DNA of 64,000 nt. Source: Flavobacterium soyangense (lineage in GTDB: Bacteria > Bacteroidota > Bacteroidia > Flavobacteriales > Flavobacteriaceae). The position numbers and the translations under genes are program-made. Positions within the stretch are counted from its first letter, which is position 1; every line of letters begins with the position of its first letter. The notes beneath the pieces are model-generated. The model was not told the origin of the DNA. It made no database searches and saw only the letters and a program-made list of their open reading frames with translations. Below are positions 46,122 to 54,803 of the stretch, piece by piece. The stretch lies in contig NZ_JADHEC010000022.1 in the NCBI RefSeq assembly GCF_015277675.1, positions 1 to 64,000 of the forward strand. Direction: 5' to 3'.

Positions 46122-47762
46122 TTAACTATTCACCGGTTTCCAAACCCCGTAACCACCATTGAGATTCACGGAATAAATATTGTTATTTCTCAATATTCGC
46201 TGTGCTAAATAACCTCTTAAACCTATCTGACAATATATAACATACTTTTTGTTTTTATCAAAGAAATCAAGATTATCTCTCAAAGTATCTACGTCCATAT
46301 TTATGGCTTTTGGTATGGCGCCATTTTCGAATTCTGTTTTGGTTCTTACGTCAATCAGGACTGCATTTTCGGTGGCAATATAATCGTTCAATTGGTCGTA
46401 ATTTATAAATCGTACATCATCGTTCAGCATATTTTCGGCAACGTAACCCAGAATATTCACAGGGTCTTTGGCCGAATTATAAGGCGGAGCATAGGCGACT
46501 TCAATTTCCTGTAAATCATAAATGGTTAAATTTCCTTTTATGGCCGTCGCCAAAACATCGATGCGCTTGTCAACTCCTTCTTGTCCTAAAGCCTGAGCAC
46601 CATAAATAGTTCCGTCTTCTCCGAAGTTCATTTTCAAAACAATATTCGTCGCTCCAGGATAATAACTGGCGTGATTCGCTCTGGTTACGGTAACGGTTCG
46701 GTACGGAATGTTATAGCGTTTCAATAATTTTTCGTTGAGTCCGGTTGCTCCAACGGTCAGATCGAAGAATTTTATAATCGAAGTTCCCAAAGTTCCTTTA
46801 TAGGAAATTTTATTTCCTCGAGTGATATTATCGGCAACAATTCGACCTTGGCGATTAGCCGGCCAAGCAAGCGGAATCAGCACTTTTGCCTGATTGATAT
46901 AATGTGAAACTTCTACGGCATCGCCCACGGCATAAATATCCGGATCCGAAGTTTGCATAAACTCGTTAACAGTAATTCCGCCAGTAACGCCAATATCGAG
47001 TCCGGCAGCTTTGGCCAAACTATTTTCGGGTTTTACACCAATGGCAAAAACGACTGCATCGGCAAGAATGGTTTTGCCATTATTCAATTTTAATTCAATT
47101 GCATTGCCTTTTTCTTCGAAAGCTTCGACGCCTGTATTGACAAGAATATTTAGCTTTTTGAAAGTTGCGTGATGTTGAACCATTTTTGCAAATTCATAAT
47201 CTACGGGAGCCATAACTTGGTTTCCTAATTCGATGACAGTTACACTGAGTCCTTTTTCAACCAGATTTTCCGCAACTTCCAAACCAATGAAACCGCCACC
47301 TACAACGGCAATATTCTTTAAATCCTTGGTTTTAGCAATGATTCTGTCCATATCGGCTACATTTCGAAGTGTCATTATTTTATCCGAACTAATTCCGGGA
47401 ATATTTGGTCTAAATGGTTCTGCACCGGGAGAAAGCAGTAATTTATCGTAGGTTTCGGTATACGTTTCTTTGGTGAAAAGATTTCGAACTTCGATATATT
47501 TTTCTGCTGCATTTATTTTCAAAACTTCATTAAAAATGCGAACATCTAAGTTATATCTTGTTTTTAAAGAAGAGGGAGTTTGCAATAATAATTTGGAACG
47601 TTCCACAATTACACCGCCTATATGATACGGTAACCCGCAATTGGCAAAACTCACATGTTCTCCTTTTTCGAAAATTATAATTTCATTTTCTTCACTCAAT
47701 CTTCTTAATCTTGCTGCGGCAGTGGCTCCACCGGCAACTCCGCCTATAATAAGTATTTTCAT
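46122..47762 (-). CDS. CoA-disulfide reductase with C-terminal rhodanese domain
   Basis: This 546-residue flavoprotein (FAD and NAD domains GGVAGGATAAARLRR and VVGGGFIGLEVAENLVEKG) has the active Cys in HVSFANCGLPYHIGG near residue 43, the CoADR/NADH-oxidase mark. Its last 100 residues are a rhodanese domain with active Cys in YCQIGLRGYLAQ. Such CDR-rhodanese fusions reduce CoA polysulfides or persulfides. It is divergent from the Crp/Fnr regulator, and a candidate operator lies between them. It is part of the sulfur module. Confidence 0.92.
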   Translation of the reverse strand: MKILIIGGVAGGATAAARLRRLSEENEIIIFEKGEHVSFANCGLPYHIGGVIVERSKLLLQTPSSLKTRYNLDVRIFNEVLKINAAEKYIEVRNLFTKETYTETYDKLLLSPGAEPFRPNIPGISSDKIMTLRNVADMDRIIAKTKDLKNIAVVGGGFIGLEVAENLVEKGLSVTVIELGNQVMAPVDYEFAKMVQHHATFKKLNILVNTGVEAFEEKGNAIELKLNNGKTILADAVVFAIGVKPENSLAKAAGLDIGVTGGITVNEFMQTSDPDIYAVGDAVEVSHYINQAKVLIPLAWPANRQGRIVADNITRGNKISYKGTLGTSIIKFFDLTVGATGLNEKLLKRYNIPYRTVTVTRANHASYYPGATNIVLKMNFGEDGTIYGAQALGQEGVDKRIDVLATAIKGNLTIYDLQEIEVAYAPPYNSAKDPVNILGYVAENMLNDDVRFINYDQLNDYIATENAVLIDVRTKTEFENGAIPKAINMDVDTLRDNLDFFDKNKKYVIYCQIGLRGYLAQRILRNNNIYSVNLNGGYGVWKPVNS

Positions 47763-47821
47763 CTGTAGCTAATTATGTTTTAATTCTGGAACAAATTTCT
47801 GCAAACCTTTTTTTAGGGTTT

Positions 47822-47835
47822 GTAGCTTTTGTTAC
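47822..47835. promoter_or_regulatory. Candidate Crp/Fnr operator GTAgC-N4-GTTAC
   Basis: GTAGCTTTTGTTAC differs by one base from GTAAC-N4-GTTAC. It sits 60 bases upstream of the CoA-disulfide reductase ATG (minus strand). The matching site is at 48614-48627. Confidence 0.5.
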
Positions 47836-47981
47836 ATAAGTTAAAATCTTTGAAATGAAAATGGGTTTTGGTAGAAATGGAGAAGGCAATATACTTAATA
47901 ATATTCCAAAGTATTTTTGTTTTGTTCTTAAAGTAGTTTTTTTTTGCGAAATTTACAGTTCTTAAAAAGTTAGAAACAATA

Positions 47982-48611
47982 ATGAAAGACTTACTCAAAC
48001 AAACCTACGGATATATATATGAAGAGAAATTAATTGATGAAATTGCCGAGGTTTCTTTGCTACGAGATTTCAAGGAAGGTGATATTCTTATTGATTTTGG
48101 TGATTCTATCAGAAAGATGCCTTTATTGATAAAAGGAGCTATTAAAATATTGCGTGAAGATTTTGATGCAGGCGAATTGTTATTATATTTTATTGAAAAA
48201 GGGGATACTTGCGCCATGACAATGGCCTGTTGTATGGGGGAAACCAAAAGTGAAATTAGAGCTGTTGCCGAAACAAATGGTATAGTTGTAATGATTCCGG
48301 TAATGAAAATGGAAGAATGGCTGGGGAAATATAAAAGCTGGAGGAATTTTGTTTTCAACAGTTATGATAATCGATTGAAAGAAATGCTTTCTGCGATTGA
48401 TAATTTGGCGTTCATGAATATGGATGAACGATTACTGAATTATCTTCAAGAAAAATCTAAAATAAATAACTCAAACGAAATTAATAATACGCATCAAGAA
48501 ATTGCCTATGACTTGCATACGTCCAGAGTTGTTGTTTCGCGCTTGTTAAAAGCATTAGAAAACAAAGGTAAAATCAGTTTAAACAGAGCTTCAATTGTAA
48601 TGCTGAATTAG
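47982..48611 (+). CDS. Crp/Fnr-family regulator with Cys cluster
   Basis: This 209-residue regulator has a cyclic-nucleotide-binding-like beta-roll (about 20-130) and a C-terminal HTH_Crp with HTSRVVVSRLLKALENKG as recognition region. In the roll it has GDTCAMTMACCMGETKSEIR, with three Cys residues instead of cAMP-binding residues. A redox or persulfide sensor is a good guess. It sits between the two sulfur units, and sites fitting GTAAC-N4-GTTAC flank it. No Fnr-type N-terminal Fe-S Cys set is present. Confidence 0.88.
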   Translation: MKDLLKQTYGYIYEEKLIDEIAEVSLLRDFKEGDILIDFGDSIRKMPLLIKGAIKILREDFDAGELLLYFIEKGDTCAMTMACCMGETKSEIRAVAETNGIVVMIPVMKMEEWLGKYKSWRNFVFNSYDNRLKEMLSAIDNLAFMNMDERLLNYLQEKSKINNSNEINNTHQEIAYDLHTSRVVVSRLLKALENKGKISLNRASIVMLN

Positions 48612-48613
48612 AG

Positions 48614-48627
48614 GTAACATTTGTTAC
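48614..48627 (+). promoter_or_regulatory. Candidate Crp/Fnr operator GTAAC-N4-GTTAC
   Basis: GTAACATTTGTTAC has perfect arms (GTAACA/TGTTAC). It lies directly after the regulator stop and 50 bases before the TauE gene. A -7-like TATTTTTG follows at 48650-48657. GTAAC-N4-GTTAC resembles the motif I recall for HcpR-type Crp/Fnr regulators. Confidence 0.6.
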
Positions 48628-48676
48628 AAAATTGAAATTATAAAAGACTTATTTTTGTGTCAATAAATTTTTATAA

Positions 48677-49480
48677 ATGGAAATATCTCAAATAATTGGT
48701 TACATTTTAGCAGTTTTTGTTGGCATGACACTAGGTATGTTAGGAAGTGGAGGTTCTATACTTTCTGTTCCTATTTTAGTGTATGTAATGGGCATCGAAC
48801 CTACATTGGCAACGGCTTATTCGTTATTTATAATTGGTACAACATCTTTGGTAGGCGGAATTCAAAAGGCCAGACAAAAATTAGTTGATTTTAATAAGGT
48901 TATTTTATTTGGCATTCCGGCGGTAATTACGGTTTTTATTACTCGAAAAATTCTTGTTCCAAGAATTCCGGATATTATTTTTTCGAGCGGAAACTTCACT
49001 TTGAGTAAGTCAATTCTTATTATGATAGTTTTTGCTGTTGTGATGATTTTTGCCTCGGTCAGAATGATAAAACCTATAAAAGGAAAAATTAATACAGATG
49101 GTGAAAAACTCAATTATTATAAAATAGCATTACTGGGAATTATTATTGGGCTTATTTCTGGATTTGTGGGAGCTGGAGGCGGATTTTTAATAGTTCCTAC
49201 TTTATTGTTTTTTGTAAAGACTCCAATGAAAATGGCTGTTGGAACTTCACTTTTTATAGTTTCTTCACAATCGTTAATTGGATTTATAGGAGACATAATG
49301 GGAAGCCAAATCATAGATTGGGGATTATTGCAACTCTTTACTTTAGCATCAATAATTGGAATATTTATTGGAAGTATCCTCTCCAAAAAAGTGGAAGATG
49401 AAAAACTGAAAACTGGTTTTGGTTGGTTTGTGCTTGCAATGGGAATTTACATCATTATAAAAGAACTTTTTATGTCATAA
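48677..49480 (+). CDS. TauE/SafE-family sulfite/anion exporter
   Basis: This 267-residue membrane protein has about eight helices and two related halves: FVGMTLGMLGSGGSILSVP near the start, and ISGFVGAGGGFLIVPTL in the second half. These glycine-rich repeats mark the TauE/SafE family, which exports sulfite, thiosulfate or other sulfur compounds. It is the first gene of the sulfur operon. The dioxygenase product sulfite is a likely cargo; this is inference. Confidence 0.9.
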   Translation: MEISQIIGYILAVFVGMTLGMLGSGGSILSVPILVYVMGIEPTLATAYSLFIIGTTSLVGGIQKARQKLVDFNKVILFGIPAVITVFITRKILVPRIPDIIFSSGNFTLSKSILIMIVFAVVMIFASVRMIKPIKGKINTDGEKLNYYKIALLGIIIGLISGFVGAGGGFLIVPTLLFFVKTPMKMAVGTSLFIVSSQSLIGFIGDIMGSQIIDWGLLQLFTLASIIGIFIGSILSKKVEDEKLKTGFGWFVLAMGIYIIIKELFMS

Positions 49481-49560
49481 TAATTTCATAAAATGTTGCT
49501 TGTGAGGTAGAAAGTAATTAAAAAATTAAATAAATTTACATTATAAATACACTTTGAAAA

Positions 49561-50967
49561 ATGAAAATTAAACAAATTTATACAGGTTGTTTAGCACAAG
49601 GAGCCTATTATATAGAGAGTAAAGGAGAAGTCGCCATTATAGATCCATTGCGTGAAGTACAGCCTTATATTGATAAAGCGAATAAAAATAATGCAAAAAT
49701 CAAGTATATTTTTGAAACCCATTTCCACGCTGATTTTGTTAGTGGTCACGTTACTTTAGCCAAAAAAACAGGCGCTCCAATAATATTCGGGCCAACGGCC
49801 AATCCTAGTTTTGAGGCTCATATTGCCACTGATGGCGAAGTTTTTAAATTAGGAGAAATTACAATAACGGTTTTGCATACACCCGGACATACATTAGAAA
49901 GTTCTTGTTATCTTTTGAAGGATAAAAATGGCAAGGATTACGCACTTTTTAGTGGTGATACCTTATTTTTAGGTGATGTTGGTCGTCCAGATTTAGCCCA
50001 AAAAGCGGCTAATATGACTAAAGAACAACTGGCTGGAATTTTGTTTGATAGTTTAAGAAACAAAGTGATGACTCTAGCTGATGATGTCATTGTTTATCCG
50101 GCTCATGGTGCCGGAAGTGCCTGTGGCAAAAATTTGAGCAAGGAAACAATAGGCTCTATTGGGGAGCAAAAGCGAATAAATTATGCGCTTCGTGCCAATA
50201 TGACAAAAGATGAATTTATTAAGGAAGTTACGGACGGTTTATTGTCTCCGCCAGCTTATTTCCCAATGAATGTGAAACTCAATAAAGAAGGTTATGAAAA
50301 TGTGGAAGACATTATTAGTGAAGCCATTGCTTATGATGCCAAAACTTTTGAATTAGTTGCCAATAAAATCGATACTGTAATTCTTGACGTTCGTCATCAG
50401 GATGATTTTGCAAAAGGACATATTCCAAAATCTATTTTCATAGGCATCGACGGAGATTTTGCTCCATGGGTTGGGGCTTTAATTCCAGACATCAAACAGC
50501 CTTTACTATTGGTAACACCTATAGGCAGAGAGGAGGAGAGTATCACGCGTTTAGCACGAGTAGGCTATGACAATACCTTGGGTTATTTGAAAGGGGGATT
50601 TGATACTTGGAAAACTGCCGGAATGGAATATGATACCGTAAATTCGGTTACAGCCGAGACTTTAGAAGAAATAATGGAGGAAAAAGTTCCCGTTTTTGAT
50701 GTCAGAAAAGAAGGAGAATATACCGCTGAACATATTGTTGATGTTCCGTCAACGCCTTTGGATTTTATTAATGACCATTTATCCGAATTTCCAAAAGAAG
50801 AAGAATTTTATTTGCATTGTGCTGGAGGATATCGTTCTATGATTGCGGCGTCAATTCTAAAAGCAAGAGGTTATCATAATGTAATTAATGTTTTAGGCGG
50901 ATTTACTGCCATTAAAAAAACTGCGATTAAAACCACAAATTATGTTTGTCCAACAACATCAAAATAA
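49561..50967 (+). CDS. MBL-fold persulfide dioxygenase-like protein fused to two rhodanese domains
   Basis: This 468-residue enzyme has an MBL domain (residues about 1-250) with ETHFHADFVSGH, TPGHTLESSCYLL, FSGDTLFLGDVGRPD and VYPAHGAGSACG, the ETHE1/persulfide dioxygenase pattern. The first rhodanese (about 255-360) lacks a Cys in its active loop (LLLVTPIGREEE). The second (about 365-460) has the Cys in LHCAGGYRS. The likely reaction is oxidation of glutathione- or bacillithiol-like persulfide to sulfite, with sulfur transfer by the second rhodanese. The thiol used is not known. Confidence 0.9.
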   Translation: MKIKQIYTGCLAQGAYYIESKGEVAIIDPLREVQPYIDKANKNNAKIKYIFETHFHADFVSGHVTLAKKTGAPIIFGPTANPSFEAHIATDGEVFKLGEITITVLHTPGHTLESSCYLLKDKNGKDYALFSGDTLFLGDVGRPDLAQKAANMTKEQLAGILFDSLRNKVMTLADDVIVYPAHGAGSACGKNLSKETIGSIGEQKRINYALRANMTKDEFIKEVTDGLLSPPAYFPMNVKLNKEGYENVEDIISEAIAYDAKTFELVANKIDTVILDVRHQDDFAKGHIPKSIFIGIDGDFAPWVGALIPDIKQPLLLVTPIGREEESITRLARVGYDNTLGYLKGGFDTWKTAGMEYDTVNSVTAETLEEIMEEKVPVFDVRKEGEYTAEHIVDVPSTPLDFINDHLSEFPKEEEFYLHCAGGYRSMIAASILKARGYHNVINVLGGFTAIKKTAIKTTNYVCPTTSK

Positions 50968-50968
50968 G

Positions 50969-51172
50969 ATGAAAAATTTACTGTTTACAAATTGGCATTT
51001 AATGCGTTGGGCACGATTAGCTTTTGCAGTTTTTCTATTTGTTCAGGCTTATACCATTCACGAGTGGCTTTTTATAGCTTTTGGTTTGTTTTTTTTATTT
51101 CAGGTTATTTTCAATTTAGGCTGTGGGCCAAATGGCTGCGCTGTTCCAAACAATAAATATTCAAAAAAATGA
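50969..51172 (+). CDS. Small membrane protein with C-terminal Cys pair
   Basis: This 67-residue protein has two hydrophobic helices (LAFAVFLFVQAY and LFIAFGLFFLFQVIFNL) and ends with GCGPNGCAVPNNKYSKK. The C-terminal CGPNGC pair resembles those in small proteins of sulfur islands; I know no function for it. I start at the ATG at 50969, one base after the dioxygenase stop; the longer reading overlaps it. Its stop overlaps the thioredoxin ATG by four bases. Confidence 0.8.
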   Translation: MKNLLFTNWHLMRWARLAFAVFLFVQAYTIHEWLFIAFGLFFLFQVIFNLGCGPNGCAVPNNKYSKK

Positions 51173-51471
51173 ACAATAGTTTTGAAAATATTATCCAATC
51201 AGAAAAACCAGTTTTGATTGATTTTTTCGCTACTTGGTGTGGACCTTGTAAAACGCTTGCGCCAATTTTAAAACAGGTTAAAGACAATATGGGAGAACGA
51301 ATTACCATACTAAAAATTGATGTGGACAAGAACCAGGAATTAGCAGCAAAATATCAGGTTCGTGGAGTTCCTACAATGGTTTTGTTTCAAAGCGGTAAGC
51401 AATTGTGGCGTCAATCCGGAGTTTTAAGCAAAGAAGAAATTTTAAAAACGATTTTAGAAAAAAGTAACTAA
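51169..51471 (+). CDS. Thioredoxin-family protein
   Basis: This 100-residue cytoplasmic disulfide reductase has the active site FFATWCGPCKTLAP and the cis-Pro segment VRGVPTMVLFQSG. It overlaps both neighbours by the ATGA-type or shared-base joints typical of tightly coupled operons. In this setting it may reduce persulfides or restore the rhodanese or dioxygenase Cys. It is not necessarily the main cellular thioredoxin. Confidence 0.93.
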   Translation: MNNSFENIIQSEKPVLIDFFATWCGPCKTLAPILKQVKDNMGERITILKIDVDKNQELAAKYQVRGVPTMVLFQSGKQLWRQSGVLSKEEILKTILEKSN

Positions 51472-51668
51472 TGACTAAGAAATCAATGATTATAAGAGGA
51501 ATAGGAATAATTATTGGAGCAATTGCAGGTTATCTTTATTACTTTTATGTTGGTTGTGCTTCCGGAACCTGTGCTATAACATCAAAACCGTTGAATAGCA
51601 CTTTGTACGGCGCATTAATGGGCGGATTGATATTCAATATATTTGTAAAATCACCAAAAAGATTTTAA
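51471..51668 (+). CDS. DUF6132-like small membrane protein
   Basis: This 65-residue protein has an N-terminal helix (IRGIGIIIGAIAGYLYYFYV), then the Cys pair GCASGTC, AITSKPLNSTLYGALMGG, and a second helix. This matches what I recall for DUF6132, common in Bacteroidota near thioredoxin and sulfur genes. The two Cys residues close to the membrane suggest a redox or sulfur-binding role, not proved. It starts inside the thioredoxin stop. Confidence 0.82.
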   Translation: MTKKSMIIRGIGIIIGAIAGYLYYFYVGCASGTCAITSKPLNSTLYGALMGGLIFNIFVKSPKRF

Positions 51669-51696
51669 TATTTTTAACCAATTAAATTCAAAAATC

Positions 51697-51900
51697 ATGA
51701 AAAAAAACATGGGCTCAACAGACAAAATTATCCGTATTCTTATCGCTCTTGTAATTGTGGGTTTGTGGTACAAGGAAATAATTAGCGGAACAATCGCTAC
51801 AGTTTTGGGAGTATTTGTTATTATCTTTTTACTTACAAGTTTAATCAGTTTTTGCCCTTTGTATTCGATGTTTGGTATAAATACCTCTAAAAAATCTTAA
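51697..51900 (+). CDS. DUF2892-family small membrane protein
   Basis: This 67-residue protein has NMGSTDKIIRILIALVIVGL, a second helix, and the C-terminal CPLYSMFGINT. That is the DUF2892 pattern known from the membrane tail of the YgaP rhodanese. Function is unknown, but it regularly appears with rhodaneses. Here it is the sixth gene after the regulator, fourth small membrane/thiol gene of the operon. Confidence 0.85.
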   Translation: MKKNMGSTDKIIRILIALVIVGLWYKEIISGTIATVLGVFVIIFLLTSLISFCPLYSMFGINTSKKS

Positions 51901-51910
51901 TGAAAATTGA

Positions 51911-52213
51911 ATGAAAACTGAAAGTCCAATAAATAAGGATCTTATTTTAAGAGAGCGATTGGCTTTGCAAAGAACAATCTTAGCCAATCAATCTACTTTT
52001 TTAGCATTTCTTAGAACATCGCTTTATTTTTTTGTTGCCGGATTAAGCATAACTAGTTTGTTAAATTTGACTAACAGTATCACTATTGAAATATTCTTCT
52101 TTACTAGTTCATTCATAATTTTTTTGATAGGAATTGTAAATTATTTCAGGCAGAAAAAATTAATTATAGAAAGCGAAAAAAATATTGGAGATTTTATAAA
52201 TAATTATTTATAA
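51911..52213 (+). CDS. DUF202-family membrane protein
   Basis: This 100-residue protein has three hydrophobic helices. The N-terminal motif RERLALQRTILANQSTFLAFLRTSLYF resembles the DUF202/YidH pattern (NxRTxLAWxRT). It ends 17 bases before the TPMT-like gene. Role unknown. Confidence 0.78.
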   Translation: MKTESPINKDLILRERLALQRTILANQSTFLAFLRTSLYFFVAGLSITSLLNLTNSITIEIFFFTSSFIIFLIGIVNYFRQKKLIIESEKNIGDFINNYL

Positions 52214-52230
52214 ATTAAGAAATCAATTAC

Positions 52231-52833
52231 ATGATGGCAAATGAAAAACAACTGGATCAAGAATATTGGAATAACCAATATAATACTAACGCTACCGGTT
52301 GGGATTTAGGAAAAGTTTCTCCTTCAATAAAAGAATATATTGACACATTAAAAAACAAGAATAGTAGAATTTTAATTCCGGGTTGCGGTAATTCTTACGA
52401 AGCAGAATATCTTTTAGGTCAAGGTTTTACTAATGTTACGGTTATTGATATTGCACCAACATTAGTTGAAAGCCTTCAAGAAAAATTCAAAAATTATCCC
52501 AATATAAAAATTATGTTAGGTGATTTTTTTGCTCTCAAAGGCAAATATGATTTAATTTTGGAACAAGCTTTTTTCTGTGCTTTATCACCAACATTGCGTC
52601 AAAAATACGTTTTGAAAATGAACCAACTTTTGGTTGAAAATGGTAAATTAGTTGGATTATTATTTAATAAAAATTTTGATGGCGGCCCACCTTTTGGAGG
52701 AAGCAAAGCAGAATATGAGCACCTATTTAAAAATTATTTTGAATTTAAAATATTCGAATTATGCCATAATTCAATTAAACCTAGAGCAAATTCCGAATTA
52801 TTTTTTGAATTCCAAAAGAAAGATGTAAAATAA
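52231..52833 (+). CDS. TPMT-like S-methyltransferase
   Basis: This 200-residue SAM enzyme has WDLGKVSPSIKEYI, motif I ILIPGCGNSYEAEYLLGQG, the acidic VTVIDIAPT, and GGPPFGGSKAEYEHLF. This is the thiopurine/thiol methyltransferase family. Position at the end of a sulfide operon suggests it methylates sulfide or small thiols, making methanethiol or a methylated product. That is inference. It has two possible ATG starts (52231, 52234). A terminator follows. Confidence 0.85.
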   Translation: MMANEKQLDQEYWNNQYNTNATGWDLGKVSPSIKEYIDTLKNKNSRILIPGCGNSYEAEYLLGQGFTNVTVIDIAPTLVESLQEKFKNYPNIKIMLGDFFALKGKYDLILEQAFFCALSPTLRQKYVLKMNQLLVENGKLVGLLFNKNFDGGPPFGGSKAEYEHLFKNYFEFKIFELCHNSIKPRANSELFFEFQKKDVK

Positions 52834-52858
52834 TTTTATTTCATTAATAAAATATTTT

Positions 52859-52887
52859 AAGTATTTCATGCTGAAATACTTTTTTTA
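52859..52887 (+). terminator. Terminator of the sulfur operon
   Basis: AAGTATTTCA and TGAAATACTT form a perfect stem with loop TGC, followed by a T-run. Confidence 0.88.
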
Positions 52888-52889
52888 TT

Positions 52890-52913
52890 TACCTTTGTTA
52901 ACCATATGGTTAA
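52890..52913 (+). promoter_or_regulatory. TetR promoter and operator
   Basis: TACCTTTG (52890-52897, exact TAnnTTTG -7) is followed directly by the perfect 16-bp palindrome TTAACCATATGGTTAA (52898-52913), which covers the expected transcription start. It is a likely binding site of the TetR regulator encoded next. Confidence 0.65.
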
Positions 52914-52932
52914 ACTAAACAGTTAATTCAGA

Positions 52933-53526
52933 ATGACAACCGAAGAAAAAATATTCAATGCCGCCCGGATTGTATTCCAAAAAAAAGGTTTTGCCGGTGC
53001 TCGAATGCAGGAAATAGCCGATGAAGCGGGCATAAACAAAGCAATGTTACATTATTGTTTTAAGAATAAAGAATTGCTTTTTAAGGCAATTTTCATGAAT
53101 GCTTTTGGTCAGTTAGCGCCCCAAATTAACGAGATTTTTAATTCTCAAGAAACGGTTTTTGATAAAATAACCAAGTTTACCCATAGTTATATCTCGTTTG
53201 TGATTCTTAATCCGTATTTGCCGCAATTCGTAATTCAGGAAATGAATAACAATCCTGAGTTTGTGATGTCTTTTATGAATTATGAGAATAGACCGAATCC
53301 TGCTGTCTTAATTGCCCAAATCGAAAAAGAAATTATGGACGGAATCATAAGACCGATTCATCCAAAACAGCTTTTGCTGGATATTTTTTCGATGACTGTT
53401 TTTCCGTTTGCCGCTAAAATGATGGTAAAAGGAATGATCCAAATTTCAGATGCAGAATTCAATCTAATGATGGAAGAACGTAAAACATCCATTGCTGAAC
53501 AAATCATTAATTCAATTAAAAAATGA
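52933..53526 (+). CDS. TetR/AcrR-family regulator of the efflux operon
   Basis: This 197-residue repressor has the N-terminal [23 protein letters not shown], then [15 protein letters not shown]. The ligand-binding C-terminal domain follows. Its stop overlaps the TolC ATG (ATGA-type overlap), so it is in the efflux operon and probably represses it by binding the palindrome upstream. The inducer is probably an efflux substrate. Confidence 0.93.
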   Translation: MTTEEKIFNAARIVFQKKGFAGARMQEIADEAGINKAMLHYCFKNKELLFKAIFMNAFGQLAPQINEIFNSQETVFDKITKFTHSYISFVILNPYLPQFVIQEMNNNPEFVMSFMNYENRPNPAVLIAQIEKEIMDGIIRPIHPKQLLLDIFSMTVFPFAAKMMVKGMIQISDAEFNLMMEERKTSIAEQIINSIKK

Positions 53527-54785
53527 AACTACTTTTAAAGATAACATTTGCATTTTTGCTGTTGCCAATTTTATCCAATGCACAACAAACTTTGTCATTG
53601 GAAAATTGCTATGATTTAGTCAATAAAAATTATCCTTTGGCCAAACAAACGGAATTATTGCAACAAAAATCAGCTTTCGAAATTGATGCACTCATCAAAG
53701 GGAAATTGCCTAAAATTGATCTTAATGCACAAGGAACCTATCAATCAGCGGTTACGGAATTGCCGATTCATTTGCCAAATCTAACGGTGAATCCAGCTAA
53801 TAAAGACCAATATCGTGCGACTTTAGATGTCAATCAATTGGTGTATAATGGTGGAATAATTGATGCGAATTCTAAACTTAAAGAAGTTCAAACCAAAACA
53901 CAGCAACAACAAGTTACGGTAAATTTATACCAAATTAAAACCAAAATCAATCAGTTATATTTTTCGGTTTTGTTGTTGCAGGAACGAAAAGCGATTCTGA
54001 TTTCGAAACAAGAGCAATTGATTACTAAAATTAATGAAGTGAAAGCCGGCGTTAAATTTGGTGCTATTTTTCCCGCTTCGGAGAAAGTGCTTGAAGCCGA
54101 AAATTTGAAAATTAAACAGCAACTTGTCGAAATTCAATTTGATAAAAAACGATTATTAGAAAATTTATCTTCGCTTACTTTTTCGACAATTGACGAAAAT
54201 ATTACTTTGGTTCTACCAATAATTTCCAATGATTTTAATCTAGAAAATAATCGTCCAGAACTAAAATTGTTTGATTTTCAAAATGAGCAAATTGAGGATT
54301 CAAAAAATATAATTTCTAAAAATAAGTTGCCAAAAATAAATGCTTTTGGTCAAGCGGGTTATGGAAATCCTGGCTTGAATATGTTGGATAATTCATTTCA
54401 AACTTTTTATTTGGTGGGCTTGAAAGCCAATTGGAATGTGTTCGATTGGAATAAATCAAAAACTGAGAAACAAGCGCTTTCAGTTTCAGCAAACATCGTT
54501 TCGACAGAAAAAGAGACTTTTTTGCTGAACAATAAGTTACAATTACAAGAAATGGAAAATGAAATTCATAAAACGGAAGCTGTTATCAATACCGATTCGG
54601 AAATCATTTCCTTGCTTGAATATGTTGTCAAATCTTCGGATTCACAATTGAAAAATGGCGTGATAACTTCATCGGAATATTTGGTGGAATTCACCAATTT
54701 GTATGAAGCCAAAACGAATCAAAAACTGCATGCAATTCAATTGGCTTTGGCGAAAGCGAATTATCAAACTGTAAAAGGAAACTAA
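53523..54785 (+). CDS. TolC-family outer membrane efflux protein
   Basis: This 420-residue protein has signal peptide [19 protein letters not shown] and two TolC-like coiled-coil repeats ([20 protein letters not shown] early; the second half with [20 protein letters not shown]). It should form the trimeric outer-membrane duct. It overlaps the TetR gene and is followed by the adaptor gene after 18 bases. Confidence 0.9.
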   Translation: MKLLLKITFAFLLLPILSNAQQTLSLENCYDLVNKNYPLAKQTELLQQKSAFEIDALIKGKLPKIDLNAQGTYQSAVTELPIHLPNLTVNPANKDQYRATLDVNQLVYNGGIIDANSKLKEVQTKTQQQQVTVNLYQIKTKINQLYFSVLLLQERKAILISKQEQLITKINEVKAGVKFGAIFPASEKVLEAENLKIKQQLVEIQFDKKRLLENLSSLTFSTIDENITLVLPIISNDFNLENNRPELKLFDFQNEQIEDSKNIISKNKLPKINAFGQAGYGNPGLNMLDNSFQTFYLVGLKANWNVFDWNKSKTEKQALSVSANIVSTEKETFLLNNKLQLQEMENEIHKTEAVINTDSEIISLLEYVVKSSDSQLKNGVITSSEYLVEFTNLYEAKTNQKLHAIQLALAKANYQTVKGN

Positions 54786-54803
54786 AAATAAAAATGTATA
54801 ATA

